A stretch of 64,000 nt of DNA from Chthoniobacter flavus Ellin428 (lineage in GTDB: Bacteria; Verrucomicrobiota; Verrucomicrobiia; Chthoniobacterales; Chthoniobacteraceae), in contig NZ_ABVL01000001.1 of the NCBI RefSeq assembly GCF_000173075.1, forward strand, positions 496,001 to 560,000. Reading direction: 5' to 3'. The first letter of the stretch is position 1; each line of letters opens with the position of its first letter. Positions 52,904 to 62,795 of this stretch are shown in pieces. Below the pieces are notes generated by a model. It did not search any database. It saw only the letters and a program-made list of their open reading frames with translations, and was not told the DNA's origin. The translations under genes were made by a program, and so were the position numbers.

Positions 52904-54557
52904 TCACACCTTCCGCTGACGCAGCACCTGGTTCAGGCTTCCCGCGCGATACCACCGGTAGCCGTAGCTTTCCAGGGTGATGCGGTGGATGCCGTTGTCC
53001 CCGGCGCGGCTTTCGTTGATATCGAGCAGGTTGACCAGCACCTGACTTTCCTCCACTCCCGGATGAATCCGCACCTCCTGCGGCTGGTCGGAGAGATTGT
53101 GGAGCGTGACCAGCGAACTGCCCATCCAGTCATACCGCATCGCCAGGACACTCGGGGAGCCGGTCTTCAGAATCTTCCATTCGCCCCAGCCGATTTCCGG
53201 GCATTCCTTGCGCAGGCGGATCATCCGGGCTGTCCAGTTGAAGAGCGAATTTTGGTCCCGCCGCTGGGCGGCCACATTCACCTGGCTGCAGGCGAAAGGT
53301 CCCTGGGAGATCACCGGATTCACCGTTTTCTGGTGCAGGGAAAAACCGGCCTGCGGATCTTCGGACCAGTGCATCGGCGTGCGGACTGCTTCGCGTTCCG
53401 GAAGATCCAGATCGTCGCCCATGCCGATCTCGTCGCCGTAGCGAAGCACCGGCGTGCCGGGCAGGGCGAAGAGCAGGCTGTAGGCGAGCTCGATCAGCGG
53501 CACGCTGCCGAGCATCGGCGCGAGCCGGCGCCGGATGCCGCGACCGTAGAGTTGCATGTCCTTGTCCGGCCCGAAACGCGCGAACACTTTCGCCCGCTGT
53601 TCGTCGGTGAGCCGACCGAGATCGAGCTCATCGTGATTGCGGAGGAAGTGCGCCCACTGCGAGAAGCCGGGGAGCTTCTGCGTTTTGAGCAGCGCCCGGG
53701 CCAGGGCCTGCGCATTGCCCGAGGCGAGCGCGTAGAAAAGGTGCTGGTTGACGAAGAAGTTGAACATCATGTGCAGGCCATCGCCGTCGTCGCCGAAGTA
53801 TTTCAGGTGCTCCGGCGGTGGCACATTCGCCTCGCCGAGGAGGATGGCGTCCTTCGAGCGCCACTGGAGGAATTTGCGAAACTCCGTGAGGTAATCGAAA
53901 CGCATGCGACTGGCCTTGCCGGGCAGGCGGCTCTCGATGACGAACGGCACGGCATCGACGCGGAACCCGGCGACGCCGAGCTGGAGCCAAAAGCCCATGA
54001 CCCGCCGGATCTCCGTGCGCACATCGGGATTGTCGATAATTGAGGTCGGGCTGAAACTGGTAAAACCGGTGATAGTAATATTCGCGCGCCACCGGGTCGC
54101 GGGTCCAGGTCGCCTTCTGCACCCCGGGAAAGACCATTCCCTGGTTCCAATCCTTCGGCCGCTTTTTGGACCAGACGTAGTAGTTGTAATACTTCGTCTC
54201 CTTGTTGGCCCGTCCGGTCTGGAACCAGCGATGCTCGTCCGAGGTGTGATTGACCACCAGGTCGATGATCACCGACATGCCCAGCTTGTTGGCCCGGTTC
54301 ATGAACTCGACAAAGTCGCCGCTCGAGCCGTTCCGTGGATCGACGGTGTAATAGTCGGCGATGTCGTAGCCGTTATCCCGGTTGGGCGTCTTCTGAAACG
54401 GCGCCAGCCAGAGGGTGCTGATCCCGAGGGCGTGCAGGTAATCCAGCCGCCGCATCAATCCCTCAAAATCGCCGATGCCATCGCCGTTCTGGTCCATGAA
54501 GGTATCGACATCCAGGGAATAGATGACGGCGTTTTTGTACCAGAGATCTTGGATCAT
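52904..54557 (-). CDS. GH13 glycosidase, trehalose-synthase-like (alpha-amylase family), one frameshift
   Basis: From ATG 54557: MIQDLWYKNAVIYSLDVDTFMDQNGDGIGDFEGLMRRLDYL is the TreS/GH13 opening. The frame changes after FQPDLN; dropping one T near 54037 restores DLNIDNPDVRTEIRRVMGFW and a 551-residue protein. Catalytic residues are all visible: nucleophile Asp in GVAGFRVDAV, acid Glu in LLGEANV, third Asp in FLRNHDELDLG. The blocks GIRRRLAPML and LFALPGTPVLRYGDEIGMGD are as in trehalose synthase. It probably rearranges maltose/trehalose or cuts alpha-glucans in the cytoplasm. The usual maltokinase fusion is absent, so the TreS assignment is not certain. Confidence 0.82.
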
Positions 54558-54645
54558 ATGGCGGGTTCGGTCTGTTCCCGTGCATCGCAGTTCGGGTAGG
54601 TGGTGCGTGTCCGGGTTGTTCACGCCTGCGGCCGGCGGGGGAGGG

Positions 54646-54744
54646 AGTAGTAGTCAGTATTCAGTGATCAGTATTCAGTGTGGCAACTCCGCCGCTTGCT
54701 GATTACGGATCGTGATCGAAGCCTCGCTTTGGTAACGAGGGCAA
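54646..54744. repeat. Partial AGTAATCAGT-type repeat plus half CTTTGGTAACGAGG palindrome
   Basis: 54646-54680 has AGTAGTAGTCAGTATTC-type tandem units of the same family as 32661 and 35136, with only a weak complement after it. 54727-54744 is an 18-base exact copy of the right arm of the palindrome at 41982-42012 plus GCAA. Both lie between the GH13 start and the next gene. Confidence 0.55.
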
Positions 54745-54848
54745 GGCCAAGTCGCCCCGCAACGATCACGACTCCCTGGCCTGTGCCGATCGAGCGAACG
54801 GAAGAAAGAAACTCGTATTGACCTCCATCTGCGCTGAAAATCCGACGA

Positions 54849-55076
54849 ATGAAACCCGCGCAATTCGCGGCGATGTTGTTTGCCGCCCTGCTGGTCTTTT
54901 ATTCGCTCTCCATCGGGCCAGTCATCCGCTTCACCCATTATGGCCTTCGGTCGCCAATGCCGCGGGCGATGGCCGCATTTTACGCACCGGTGCTTTGGCT
55001 CAGCCGCTATCCGCCAATCGCTACCGCCGTTGAATGGTACGTCCTCCTTTGGATGCCGAAATCTGAACAGGGGTGA
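54849..55076 (+). CDS. Small membrane protein, 75 residues
   Basis: MKPAQFAAMLFAALLVFYSLSIGPVIRFTHYG: a hydrophobic N-terminal helix, then a short amphipathic tail (AAFYAPVLWLSRYPPIATAVEWYVLLWMP). No family name known. A 20-base stretch of its 3' part (GTGCTT.GGCTCAGCCGCTATC) recurs at 56140-56160 in a degraded form, so it belongs to a family copied within the genome. Confidence 0.55.
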   Translation: MKPAQFAAMLFAALLVFYSLSIGPVIRFTHYGLRSPMPRAMAAFYAPVLWLSRYPPIATAVEWYVLLWMPKSEQG

Positions 55077-55116
55077 CGAACCAGGCGATGCCGGGTTGGG
55101 CTTCGGGGGTATTGTG

Positions 55117-55743
55117 TTACTGCTGGAGCCGGATGGTCTTGCCAAAACTGGCTTTCAGGGCCGGCGGCTCGTAGGTTTCAGCAATGATCTTGCCGGCATT
55201 GAGGACCTGCACGCCATGGCCGATGATCGAAGCGCCGCTCCCTTTCGCTTTGAAGTGAGCGGGAACCTCCGTAGCGCTTACGGGAGCCACTTTCACTTCT
55301 TCGCCGGTACCGGGTTTGATCATCACGGGAATTTCGCCATCGCTGATGGTGATGACGTCGTGATGCACCATGTCGCGTCCGAAAATGACGTACTTGATTT
55401 TAAGATTCACGACGTCGGGCGAATGGTTGAAGAGATGGATATTCAGGCCCCGGTGTTGGACCCGGGAAGCGCCGTGCGTCGCGAAACGGATCCCAGGCAT
55501 GACATTTCGTTGTTCTACCCGAAGGTCGATGGAAGCCTTCTCGTCGTGCGCGATCTTCTCCAAATCGGTTTCCGCAGCCGTTGCGCCGGAAGCGGCGGCT
55601 CCCGGGATGGGTTCTGAGCTGGCGAACTGCGGTGTGCAAAGGAGGATGCCGCTGGTGCACAGGGCCATCATTGCGGATCGGCTGCCCAAGCGAAGCGGAT
55701 GGCTGACGGGCGGATAGACTGGGGAGGTGGGAACAAATGCCAT
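55117..55743 (-). CDS. Secreted protein of unknown function, 208 residues
   Basis: The first hydrophobic stretch follows Met25-Met26 (MMALCTSGILLCTPQFASSEP), so the true start may be at 55671 instead of 55743. The rest is a beta-rich domain (FNHSPDVVNLKIKYVIFGRDMVHHDVITISDGEIPVMIKPGTGEEVKVAPV), perhaps Ig-like. No family recognised. Proposed periplasmic. Confidence 0.6.
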   Translation of the reverse strand: MAFVPTSPVYPPVSHPLRLGSRSAMMALCTSGILLCTPQFASSEPIPGAAASGATAAETDLEKIAHDEKASIDLRVEQRNVMPGIRFATHGASRVQHRGLNIHLFNHSPDVVNLKIKYVIFGRDMVHHDVITISDGEIPVMIKPGTGEEVKVAPVSATEVPAHFKAKGSGASIIGHGVQVLNAGKIIAETYEPPALKASFGKTIRLQQ

Positions 55744-55852
55744 CCATCACCGATAGGCCAGAGTGGTTTCGCCCGCCTGTCGCCAAAATGTGCGACAAGA
55801 GCTCCCTTGCCAGCCCGTAATTTCGGCGAATTTCTCTAAAGCCGCCGATTGG

Positions 55853-56160
55853 CGCGCGGGCGGCGAGGCCATCACCGACGCAGACGACGATGATACGCCG
55901 TCGCCGCACAGCGTGAAGTTCCAGCGCTTCGCTTCGCTGCCGCACAATCCGCCGGAGGAGATGGAAAGCGAGGAAGCCTTCGCAGCATACGAAAGGATTC
56001 GGGAGTAATCCAAGGAGGCGATCATTACATCAACGGCTATACCTTCACGCAGCACGAATCTCCCAGAAACAAGCGGCGAACGAATTGCGGGGCAATCCGG
56101 AAGAGTGGGTTCCATTGCTGCTGCTGGGCTGGGATGACAAAGTGCTTAGGCTCAGCCGCT
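55853..56160 (+). pseudogene. DUF1963 gene relic joined to a small-gene relic
   Basis: 55853-56142 matches 43252-43541 of the LRR-DUF1963 gene at DNA level (roughly four bases in five). It carries a nonsense change (GAGTTATCC to GAGTAATCC), a one-base loss just after it, and a three-base loss further on. Homology then switches at about 56140 to the 3' part of the small membrane gene at 54849 (GTGCTTAGGCTCAGCCGCTATC), which soon runs into TGA. It is a dead composite of two local genes. Confidence 0.75.
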
Positions 56161-56306
56161 ATCGAGCGGTCGGTATTGCCTTTGAGTGACACACTCTTTT
56201 TTGGTGGGTTAAGATCAGGTCTTTACCAGTTGCGACGATTACCTCCTGCGGATTTGCCAATGCGGCTGCCTGGCATGCAAGATGGTCCAGAGTCGTTCCC
56301 CTCCCG

Positions 56307-57281
56307 ATGTCGTCCGTCTCCGCGCCGCTCTTCGAATTTCTTGCCCAACAACGTTGCCAGCCATTCGAGATCGCGCCGCAGGTCGATGCTCGCCGGCGCC
56401 TGGCGCGACAGTTCGACCCGGAACTGCCGATGCTGCTCAAGTTCTACAGCTTCCCGAAATACCGGCGCATGGTGGGCGACGAGTGGATGCACTGGCATGA
56501 ATACTTCGAGCTCATCGTGCCGGTCTGCGGCACCGGCCGGTTTCAAGTCGGCGACCAGACGTCGGCCTTTGCGCCGGGCGACCTGCTCGTCGTCGACAAT
56601 CTCAAGCTGCATGGCGTGTCGCAGCTCAGCGGACCACATCACTCGCTGGTCATTTTCTTTCCCGTGGAAGCGGTGGCTTCCTCGGGCCGGGCGAGTCCGG
56701 ACGAAGCTTTCCTCGCGCCGCTCTGTGCGCGCCCCGACGACACGCTGCCCGTCATGCGCCACGACGCCGCCGGCGCCGAACGCGTGCATCGCGCCGTGCT
56801 CGGCCTCGCCGAAACCTGGTTTGCCAACGCGCCGACGGCGGATCGTTTCGTCAGTTGCAAGCTGCACCTCCTCACGATCCTCGCCGGATTGCGCGAACAC
56901 TTCGGCCAGCGCCAGGATTTCCAAGACGACCTGCGCCAGCGCCGGCAGCGCCAATCACGGCTGCAAAAGGTCTTTGCCTGGATCGCCGCGAACCACGCCC
57001 GGGCCATTAAGCAGCCTCAAGCCGCCGCCATCGCGGGAATGAGCGCGAGCCGCTTTCGCGAATTCTTCAAGCAGACCACCGGCGCTACTTTCGTCGACTA
57101 CTTGCGCGAATTGCGATTGACGCGGGCCGCGCAAATGTTGCGCGAGACGGATTGCTCGATCGCCGACGTGGCCGCTGCGAATGGCTTCGCGGACCAGAGC
57201 TATTTGAACCGCTGTTTCAAGGCGCGGCATCAATGCGCACCGCTGGAGTACCGGAAGCTGCGGCGGAGCAAGGTAGTTTAG
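56307..57281 (+). CDS. AraC-family transcriptional regulator
   Basis: 324 residues. N-terminal cupin-type sensor (about 40-130: HWHEYFELIVPVCGTGRFQVGDQTSAFAPGDLLVVDN). C-terminal double helix-turn-helix (about 215-315: KVFAWIAANHARAIKQPQAAAIAGMSASRFREFFKQTTG and SIADVAAANGFADQSYLNRCFKARH). Likely senses a sugar or similar ligand. It lies 93 bases upstream of, and co-oriented with, the LamG/cytochrome gene, which may be its target (inference). Confidence 0.9.
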   Translation: MSSVSAPLFEFLAQQRCQPFEIAPQVDARRRLARQFDPELPMLLKFYSFPKYRRMVGDEWMHWHEYFELIVPVCGTGRFQVGDQTSAFAPGDLLVVDNLKLHGVSQLSGPHHSLVIFFPVEAVASSGRASPDEAFLAPLCARPDDTLPVMRHDAAGAERVHRAVLGLAETWFANAPTADRFVSCKLHLLTILAGLREHFGQRQDFQDDLRQRRQRQSRLQKVFAWIAANHARAIKQPQAAAIAGMSASRFREFFKQTTGATFVDYLRELRLTRAAQMLRETDCSIADVAAANGFADQSYLNRCFKARHQCAPLEYRKLRRSKVV

Positions 57282-57374
57282 TGCCGGGGCGAATTTTCCG
57301 AAAATCCCGGCGAAATATACAAGCGCCCCCGCGAAGCGGTTTGCGATAAGCGGTTCAAGCAAGCCCCCCTCCCT

Positions 57375-60300
57375 ATGCTCCCCAAGCTCCCAGCCGTACT
57401 GTGCCGCGGCCTTGTCCTGGCACTTCTCTGCACCGCAGCAACGCTCCGCGCGCAGATCAATCAAGCGACATTCACGGCCGCGGAAGTGGGCACGGTGATC
57501 TACCAGTTTGATCACAACGTCGTGGGCCTGCAGGCCACCATGGCCGACCTCCAGCACGGACGCATGTACATCGGCGCGGGTCAGGACAGCCAGCCGGGAA
57601 GCCTACCGGTCATCACATGGTGGGACATGTCGAATCCGCGCACGCCGGTCCTGGACACCCGCATCCAACTGGCCAGCGGCAACAAGCCGCACGTCTGCAC
57701 GTGGTGGGGCAACAATCTCGCAACGGGCCACCAGGGACTTTCGCGTATCTGGGATTTCACCACGAAGACAGAGCTGAGCACCTATGGCGCGGGCATCGCG
57801 ACCGGCGTCTGGCGGACGGTGCAGCCGCCTTACGAATATGAGATGACGAATGGCTATGGGGCGGGGCCGCCGACCATGGACATCGCGAAAATGGACCTCA
57901 CGACGACGGCCAGGACGCGACTCAAGCAGATCGATCTCTCCCAGCTCGTTGGCTTCTACATCGGCGCAACCCACGCCGTGGGTAATCTTCTCATCTGCTC
58001 CGCCTCGCAGACGAATGGGGTCGCGGTGTTCGATATCAGCGATCCGGAAAATCCGCGCGTGCTGAGTTCGCTCATCACGGCGAATCCCGTCTACACCTCG
58101 TTCGTCCACGGCAGCCGGCTCTACACCGGCGAGCATGGGGTGGTGGGCGTTTACGATTTCTCCGATCCGCAGAACATCACCTTCGTCGGCAGTGTGAGTT
58201 CCGGTGGAGCGGATGCCCGCTACATCTCGGTGAAGGAGGGGATCGGCTACACGATTCCCGGTGCGGCAAAGCTCATCGTCTTCGACGCGAACACCCTCGC
58301 GACGCTCAATACCTACACGCTGCCGTCGCCGGGCGATTTCAACTATCCGCTCGGCAACATGCTCATCACCGGCGGACAGGTCGGTCGGAATTTGTGCGGG
58401 ATCATTCCCATCGCGCAGAATCCGGACACGCAGGGGCCGGCGGTGACGTTCGCCAGTCCGTCGGACGGAGCGACGCGCCAGGCGCTCACCTCGCGCGTGG
58501 GGCTCATCATGAGCGATCAGATCGACGTCACTTCGATGACGACGAGCACGTTCATCGTGCGCCCGCTGGGGAGCACCACCGCCCTGACCGGGACCTATTC
58601 CACGCAGATGGGCGTCATCAATTTCGCGCCGGATGTGCCCCTGCTGGCGAACACGATCTACGAAGTCATTCTCCCCGTGGGCGGCGTCCGCGACGTCGTC
58701 GGCAATGGTTTGCGCCAGGAGTTCCGCATGCGCTTCTCGACGGGCGATCACGTGGATGACACCACGCTGGGGCTCGTCTCACGGTACCACTTCGACGAAA
58801 CCTCGGGCACGATCGCGGTCGACGACATCAGCTCCCGCAATGGCACACTGACGAACTTTCCTGCCACCCCGTGGGGGCCCGGCGTGATCAATGGCGCGCT
58901 CACCTTCGATGGCGTGGACGACTATGTGAATGTCGGCACTTACGATCTCGGCAACACGTTCACCGTCGCGAGTTGGGTGAAGATTCCATCCGGCGAAGGC
59001 TCCCTGCATACCGTTTTCGGAAACAGCCCATCGAATTACCAATCGCTCGGATTCAAGCTGTTCATCTATGGGTCGACGAATGCCTCGGCGGGACAGATCC
59101 GCGTGGAAAGCGGCAATGGCACCTTGGGCGACGCGGCGGTCACGGCGAACGGCGTTTTCCAATACGACCAGTGGAACCATGTCGCGCTGACGATCGACCG
59201 CAACACCGGGGCGGCGCATATCTACTATAACGGCGTGGATCGCGCGAGCGACACGACGGTGCGGACGGATTTCCCGACGAATCAACTGATCCAGATCGGT
59301 CAGATGACGAACGGCTCGAATCGGATGAAGGGACAGCTCGACGAGCTGAATGTTTTCAATCGCGTGCTTTACCCGAGCGAAATCCAGGCGCTGCGGACGC
59401 AACGCGACGGGCCGATCGCCTGGTGGCGTTTCAACAACTCCACGGCGGATGATTCGGGCGGAAGTCATCCGGTGATTTTGCAAGGCGGGGCGACCTACAC
59501 GGCCACCGCCATGGAAGGCGCGGGCGCACTGAGCATCCCGGCCGCGGCGAACTACGCGGATGCGGGAACGATGGATCTCGGGCAAAGCTTCACCTGGTCG
59601 GGTTGGGTGCAGGCGCCATCCGGCTCGGGAAATCTGCAGACGATTTTCGCGACGAGCGCGACGGGCAGCAACACCGCGGGCGTGAAGTTGTTCCTCTACG
59701 GATCGACCAACACGCAAGCCGGACGGCTGCGAATCGAAACGGGCAATGGTAGCGCCGGTGGCGACGCCTTCACCAACACCGGCGTGTTCACGTTCGATCA
59801 ATGGAACCACGTGGCAGTCACCGTGGATCGCTCGACCGGCACAGCGGCCATCTACGTGAACGGCGTGGACATGACTGCGGATGCCTCGGTGCGAAATGAT
59901 TTTCCGACGAATCAGCAACTCCTGCTCGGACGCATGACCGACGGCGGCAGTCCACTGCTCGGCGCCCTGGACGATGTCCGCATCTACGGCCGTGCGTTGA
60001 CGCTCGACGACGTTCGCGAGCTCTCCATCCGCACGCCGCTGGCTGTCTGGCCCATGGACAACAGCACGGCGGACCAGGGCGGCTTCGGCCGGACGCTCAA
60101 CCTCATCAACGCGCCGTCGTTTAGCACAGACCACGCCATCGGCACGCATTCGCTGCTGCTCAACGGCTCAGGCCAGCGGGCAAATTCCGCCGCGTTTGAC
60201 ATCGGCAATACGACAACCCTTTCGGCGTGGGTGAAGATTCCTTCCACGTCGACCGGGCTGCAGACGATCCTGGCGAACGGCACGTGGGGTTACAACACGG

Positions 60301-62795
60301 CGGGCTTCCGGCTCTTCGTTTATGCCGCCGGCCAGACGAGCCTCGGGCGCATCCAGCTCGAAACGGGCAACGGCACGCTCGGCGCGGCCGCTTACACGGC
60401 GGTCGGCACTTTCCAGTTCGACCAGTGGAACCATGTCGCCGTGACGATCAACCGCACCGCCGGCACGGCACGCATCTATTACAATCGCCAGGATGCCACG
60501 GCAGGGCAGACGGTCCGCACGGATTTCAACACGAACGCAGGAATGGAAATCGGTTCCATGGCGGGCGGGAATGTGATGGTCGGACGGATCGACGAAGTCC
60601 GCGTCTACGGGGCGATTGCGACTGCCGCGCAGATCAATGCGCTCGGCGCCGGCTCGCCGAACGCGGCCCCGGTTGTCACCACGGTCGCTTCCACGAATCC
60701 CAAGCAAACCACGAATTCGGCGGTAACCTTCACCGCGACCGCGACGGATGCCAATGTCGGCGAGCCGCTCAGTTACTCGTTCGATTTCGGCGACGGCTCT
60801 CACAGCGCGTGGAGCGGCAGCACCAGCGCCAGCCATACTTACGCGGCGCCGGGCCGTTATGTGGTGACGGCCTTCGTCGATGACGGTTACACCATTTCGC
60901 AGAAGACTTTCGTCCAGATCGTCTACCGGCCCCTGACCGCGAATCCGCCGACGAAATCCGGCCAGGTCGCCTATGACAGCACGCTGAACAAAGTGTGGAT
61001 CGTCAATCCCGACATCGACACCGTGACGCGCATGGATGGGAGCTCCCGGTTGCGCGATTTCGAGATCGCCGTGGGGACGAAGCCGAACTCCGTGGCGGTG
61101 CGGCCGGGCGGCGCGGAAGTGTGGGTGTCCTGCCGGGAAAGCGGCAACGTCTACGTCTTGAACGCGAGCACCGGCGCGGTTTTGCAGACGATCCTCCTCG
61201 GCCGCGCCTATCAGCCGATGGGAATCGCCTTTGCCCCGAATGGCAGCGCCGCGTTCGTCGCCTGCGAAGGCGCGGCAGGATTGTTCAAGATCGACCCGGC
61301 CACTCGCGCGGTGACCGGTTCGCTGGATCTCGCGGCGGAGGCCCGCGCGGTGGCCATATCGGCGGATTCGACACGGGTGTTCGTGACGCGATTCCTCTCG
61401 CCGGACACGCAGGGACAAGTGTGGGAAGTGGACCCGTCGACGATGGCGCTCGCCCCCATCACGACGACGCGCCCGGCGAATCCATTCGCGCTCGGCATCG
61501 AGACGACGCCCGACTCGGCGAGCGGCGGGAGCGGATTGCCGAACTATCTGCTCGACGCGGGCATTTCGCCCGACGGCAAGCGGCTGTGGATTCCGGCGAA
61601 GAAGGATAACATCAACCGTGGCACCGGCCCGGGCCACAGCGGTCTGCCGCTCACGGAGGACAACACCGTGCGCAGCATCCTGCGACAGATCGATCTCGCC
61701 GGCGGCTCGGAGGTCACGCTGGCGCGCAAGGACATCGACAACCAGGGCATGCCTTCGGCAGTGTGCTTCTCACCGGTCGGCGACCTGGCCTTCGTGACTT
61801 ACATCACGAACAACGAGGTGCTCGTCTTCGATACCACCACGGGCAACCAGGTTGCGGGCATCGTCGTCGCCAGCGCACCGTCCGGGCTCACCATCAAGCC
61901 CGATGGGACGCGCCTCTACGTGCACAATTTCCTCTCGCGCACGGTGACCACGCTCGACATCACGGGACTGGTGAATGCGACCAGTTCGGCGATGATCGAC
62001 CTCGGGCAGACGACGCTCATCGCCACGGAAAAGCTCACCGCCACCGTGCTCGCCGGGAAAAAGATCTTCTACAACGCGGACGATCCGCGCATGTCGGCGG
62101 AGGGCTACATCAGCTGCGCCACGTGCCATCTCGATGGCGGGAGCGACGGCCGGACCTGGGACTTCACTGATCGCGGGGAAGGCTTCCGCCAGACGATCAC
62201 GCTGCTCGGCCGCTCCGGCACCGGCAATGGGCCGGTCCACTGGACGGGTAACTTCGACGAGATCCAGGATTTCGAAATCGATATTCGCAATGCCTTCGGC
62301 GGGTCCGGATTCATCACCAACGGCACGCCGAACCCATCGCTCGGCGCCTCGAACGCGGGGCGCAGCGCCGACCTCGACGCGCTCGCTGCCTACGTCTCGT
62401 CGCTGAACGCCTATCCGAAGAGCCCGTATCGGAACGCCGATGGCAGCAATACCGCGGCGGCGATCAACGGCGCCCAACACTTCCAGGACAAAGGTTGTGC
62501 GACCTGCCACAGCGGCACGAACTTCACCGACAGCGCAGTGAACCTGCTCCACGATGTGGGGACGATCAGCACGGCCTCCGGGAAACGCCTCGGACAAACG
62601 CTCACCGGCTTCGACACGCCAACGCTGCGTGGGGTCTGGCAGACGGGGCCGTACCTGCATCGCGGCCAGGCCGCGGACCTACCTTCCGTCTTCAACACCA
62701 CCAACGCGCCCACCGGCAAGGGCCACGACCGCTTCCGCGAACTGACGGCAACCGAGCAGAATGAGCTGATCGAGTTCCTTCTCGAGCTGGAGTGA
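57375..62795 (+). CDS. Secreted multidomain protein: LVIVD, LamG, PKD, beta-propeller and di-haem cytochrome c
   Basis: 1806 residues; signal peptide MLPKLPAVLCRGLVLALLCTAATLRA. In order: LVIVD/propeller-like region (25-350), Ig-like domain (350-460), and three LamG/ConA-like domains each ending in 'DQWNHVALTIDRNTGAAHIYYNG'-type strands (about 470-680, 685-880, 885-1095). Then a PKD domain (about 1100-1180, FDFGDGSHSAWSGS) and a YVTN-like propeller (1190-1560). The final part has two haem motifs, CATCH at 1581-1585 and 1708-1712, plus RGVWQTGPYLHRGQAADL as in MauG/cytochrome c peroxidase relatives. It may bind polymer by LamG and move electrons with the haems; substrate is unknown. Confidence 0.85.
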   Translation: MLPKLPAVLCRGLVLALLCTAATLRAQINQATFTAAEVGTVIYQFDHNVVGLQATMADLQHGRMYIGAGQDSQPGSLPVITWWDMSNPRTPVLDTRIQLASGNKPHVCTWWGNNLATGHQGLSRIWDFTTKTELSTYGAGIATGVWRTVQPPYEYEMTNGYGAGPPTMDIAKMDLTTTARTRLKQIDLSQLVGFYIGATHAVGNLLICSASQTNGVAVFDISDPENPRVLSSLITANPVYTSFVHGSRLYTGEHGVVGVYDFSDPQNITFVGSVSSGGADARYISVKEGIGYTIPGAAKLIVFDANTLATLNTYTLPSPGDFNYPLGNMLITGGQVGRNLCGIIPIAQNPDTQGPAVTFASPSDGATRQALTSRVGLIMSDQIDVTSMTTSTFIVRPLGSTTALTGTYSTQMGVINFAPDVPLLANTIYEVILPVGGVRDVVGNGLRQEFRMRFSTGDHVDDTTLGLVSRYHFDETSGTIAVDDISSRNGTLTNFPATPWGPGVINGALTFDGVDDYVNVGTYDLGNTFTVASWVKIPSGEGSLHTVFGNSPSNYQSLGFKLFIYGSTNASAGQIRVESGNGTLGDAAVTANGVFQYDQWNHVALTIDRNTGAAHIYYNGVDRASDTTVRTDFPTNQLIQIGQMTNGSNRMKGQLDELNVFNRVLYPSEIQALRTQRDGPIAWWRFNNSTADDSGGSHPVILQGGATYTATAMEGAGALSIPAAANYADAGTMDLGQSFTWSGWVQAPSGSGNLQTIFATSATGSNTAGVKLFLYGSTNTQAGRLRIETGNGSAGGDAFTNTGVFTFDQWNHVAVTVDRSTGTAAIYVNGVDMTADASVRNDFPTNQQLLLGRMTDGGSPLLGALDDVRIYGRALTLDDVRELSIRTPLAVWPMDNSTADQGGFGRTLNLINAPSFSTDHAIGTHSLLLNGSGQRANSAAFDIGNTTTLSAWVKIPSTSTGLQTILANGTWGYNTAGFRLFVYAAGQTSLGRIQLETGNGTLGAAAYTAVGTFQFDQWNHVAVTINRTAGTARIYYNRQDATAGQTVRTDFNTNAGMEIGSMAGGNVMVGRIDEVRVYGAIATAAQINALGAGSPNAAPVVTTVASTNPKQTTNSAVTFTATATDANVGEPLSYSFDFGDGSHSAWSGSTSASHTYAAPGRYVVTAFVDDGYTISQKTFVQIVYRPLTANPPTKSGQVAYDSTLNKVWIVNPDIDTVTRMDGSSRLRDFEIAVGTKPNSVAVRPGGAEVWVSCRESGNVYVLNASTGAVLQTILLGRAYQPMGIAFAPNGSAAFVACEGAAGLFKIDPATRAVTGSLDLAAEARAVAISADSTRVFVTRFLSPDTQGQVWEVDPSTMALAPITTTRPANPFALGIETTPDSASGGSGLPNYLLDAGISPDGKRLWIPAKKDNINRGTGPGHSGLPLTEDNTVRSILRQIDLAGGSEVTLARKDIDNQGMPSAVCFSPVGDLAFVTYITNNEVLVFDTTTGNQVAGIVVASAPSGLTIKPDGTRLYVHNFLSRTVTTLDITGLVNATSSAMIDLGQTTLIATEKLTATVLAGKKIFYNADDPRMSAEGYISCATCHLDGGSDGRTWDFTDRGEGFRQTITLLGRSGTGNGPVHWTGNFDEIQDFEIDIRNAFGGSGFITNGTPNPSLGASNAGRSADLDALAAYVSSLNAYPKSPYRNADGSNTAAAINGAQHFQDKGCATCHSGTNFTDSAVNLLHDVGTISTASGKRLGQTLTGFDTPTLRGVWQTGPYLHRGQAADLPSVFNTTNAPTGKGHDRFRELTATEQNELIEFLLELE

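Noticed and set aside
52718..54043. 441-codon + strand frame opposite the GH13 gene
   Set aside because: Antisense of a glycosidase with all catalytic residues visible.
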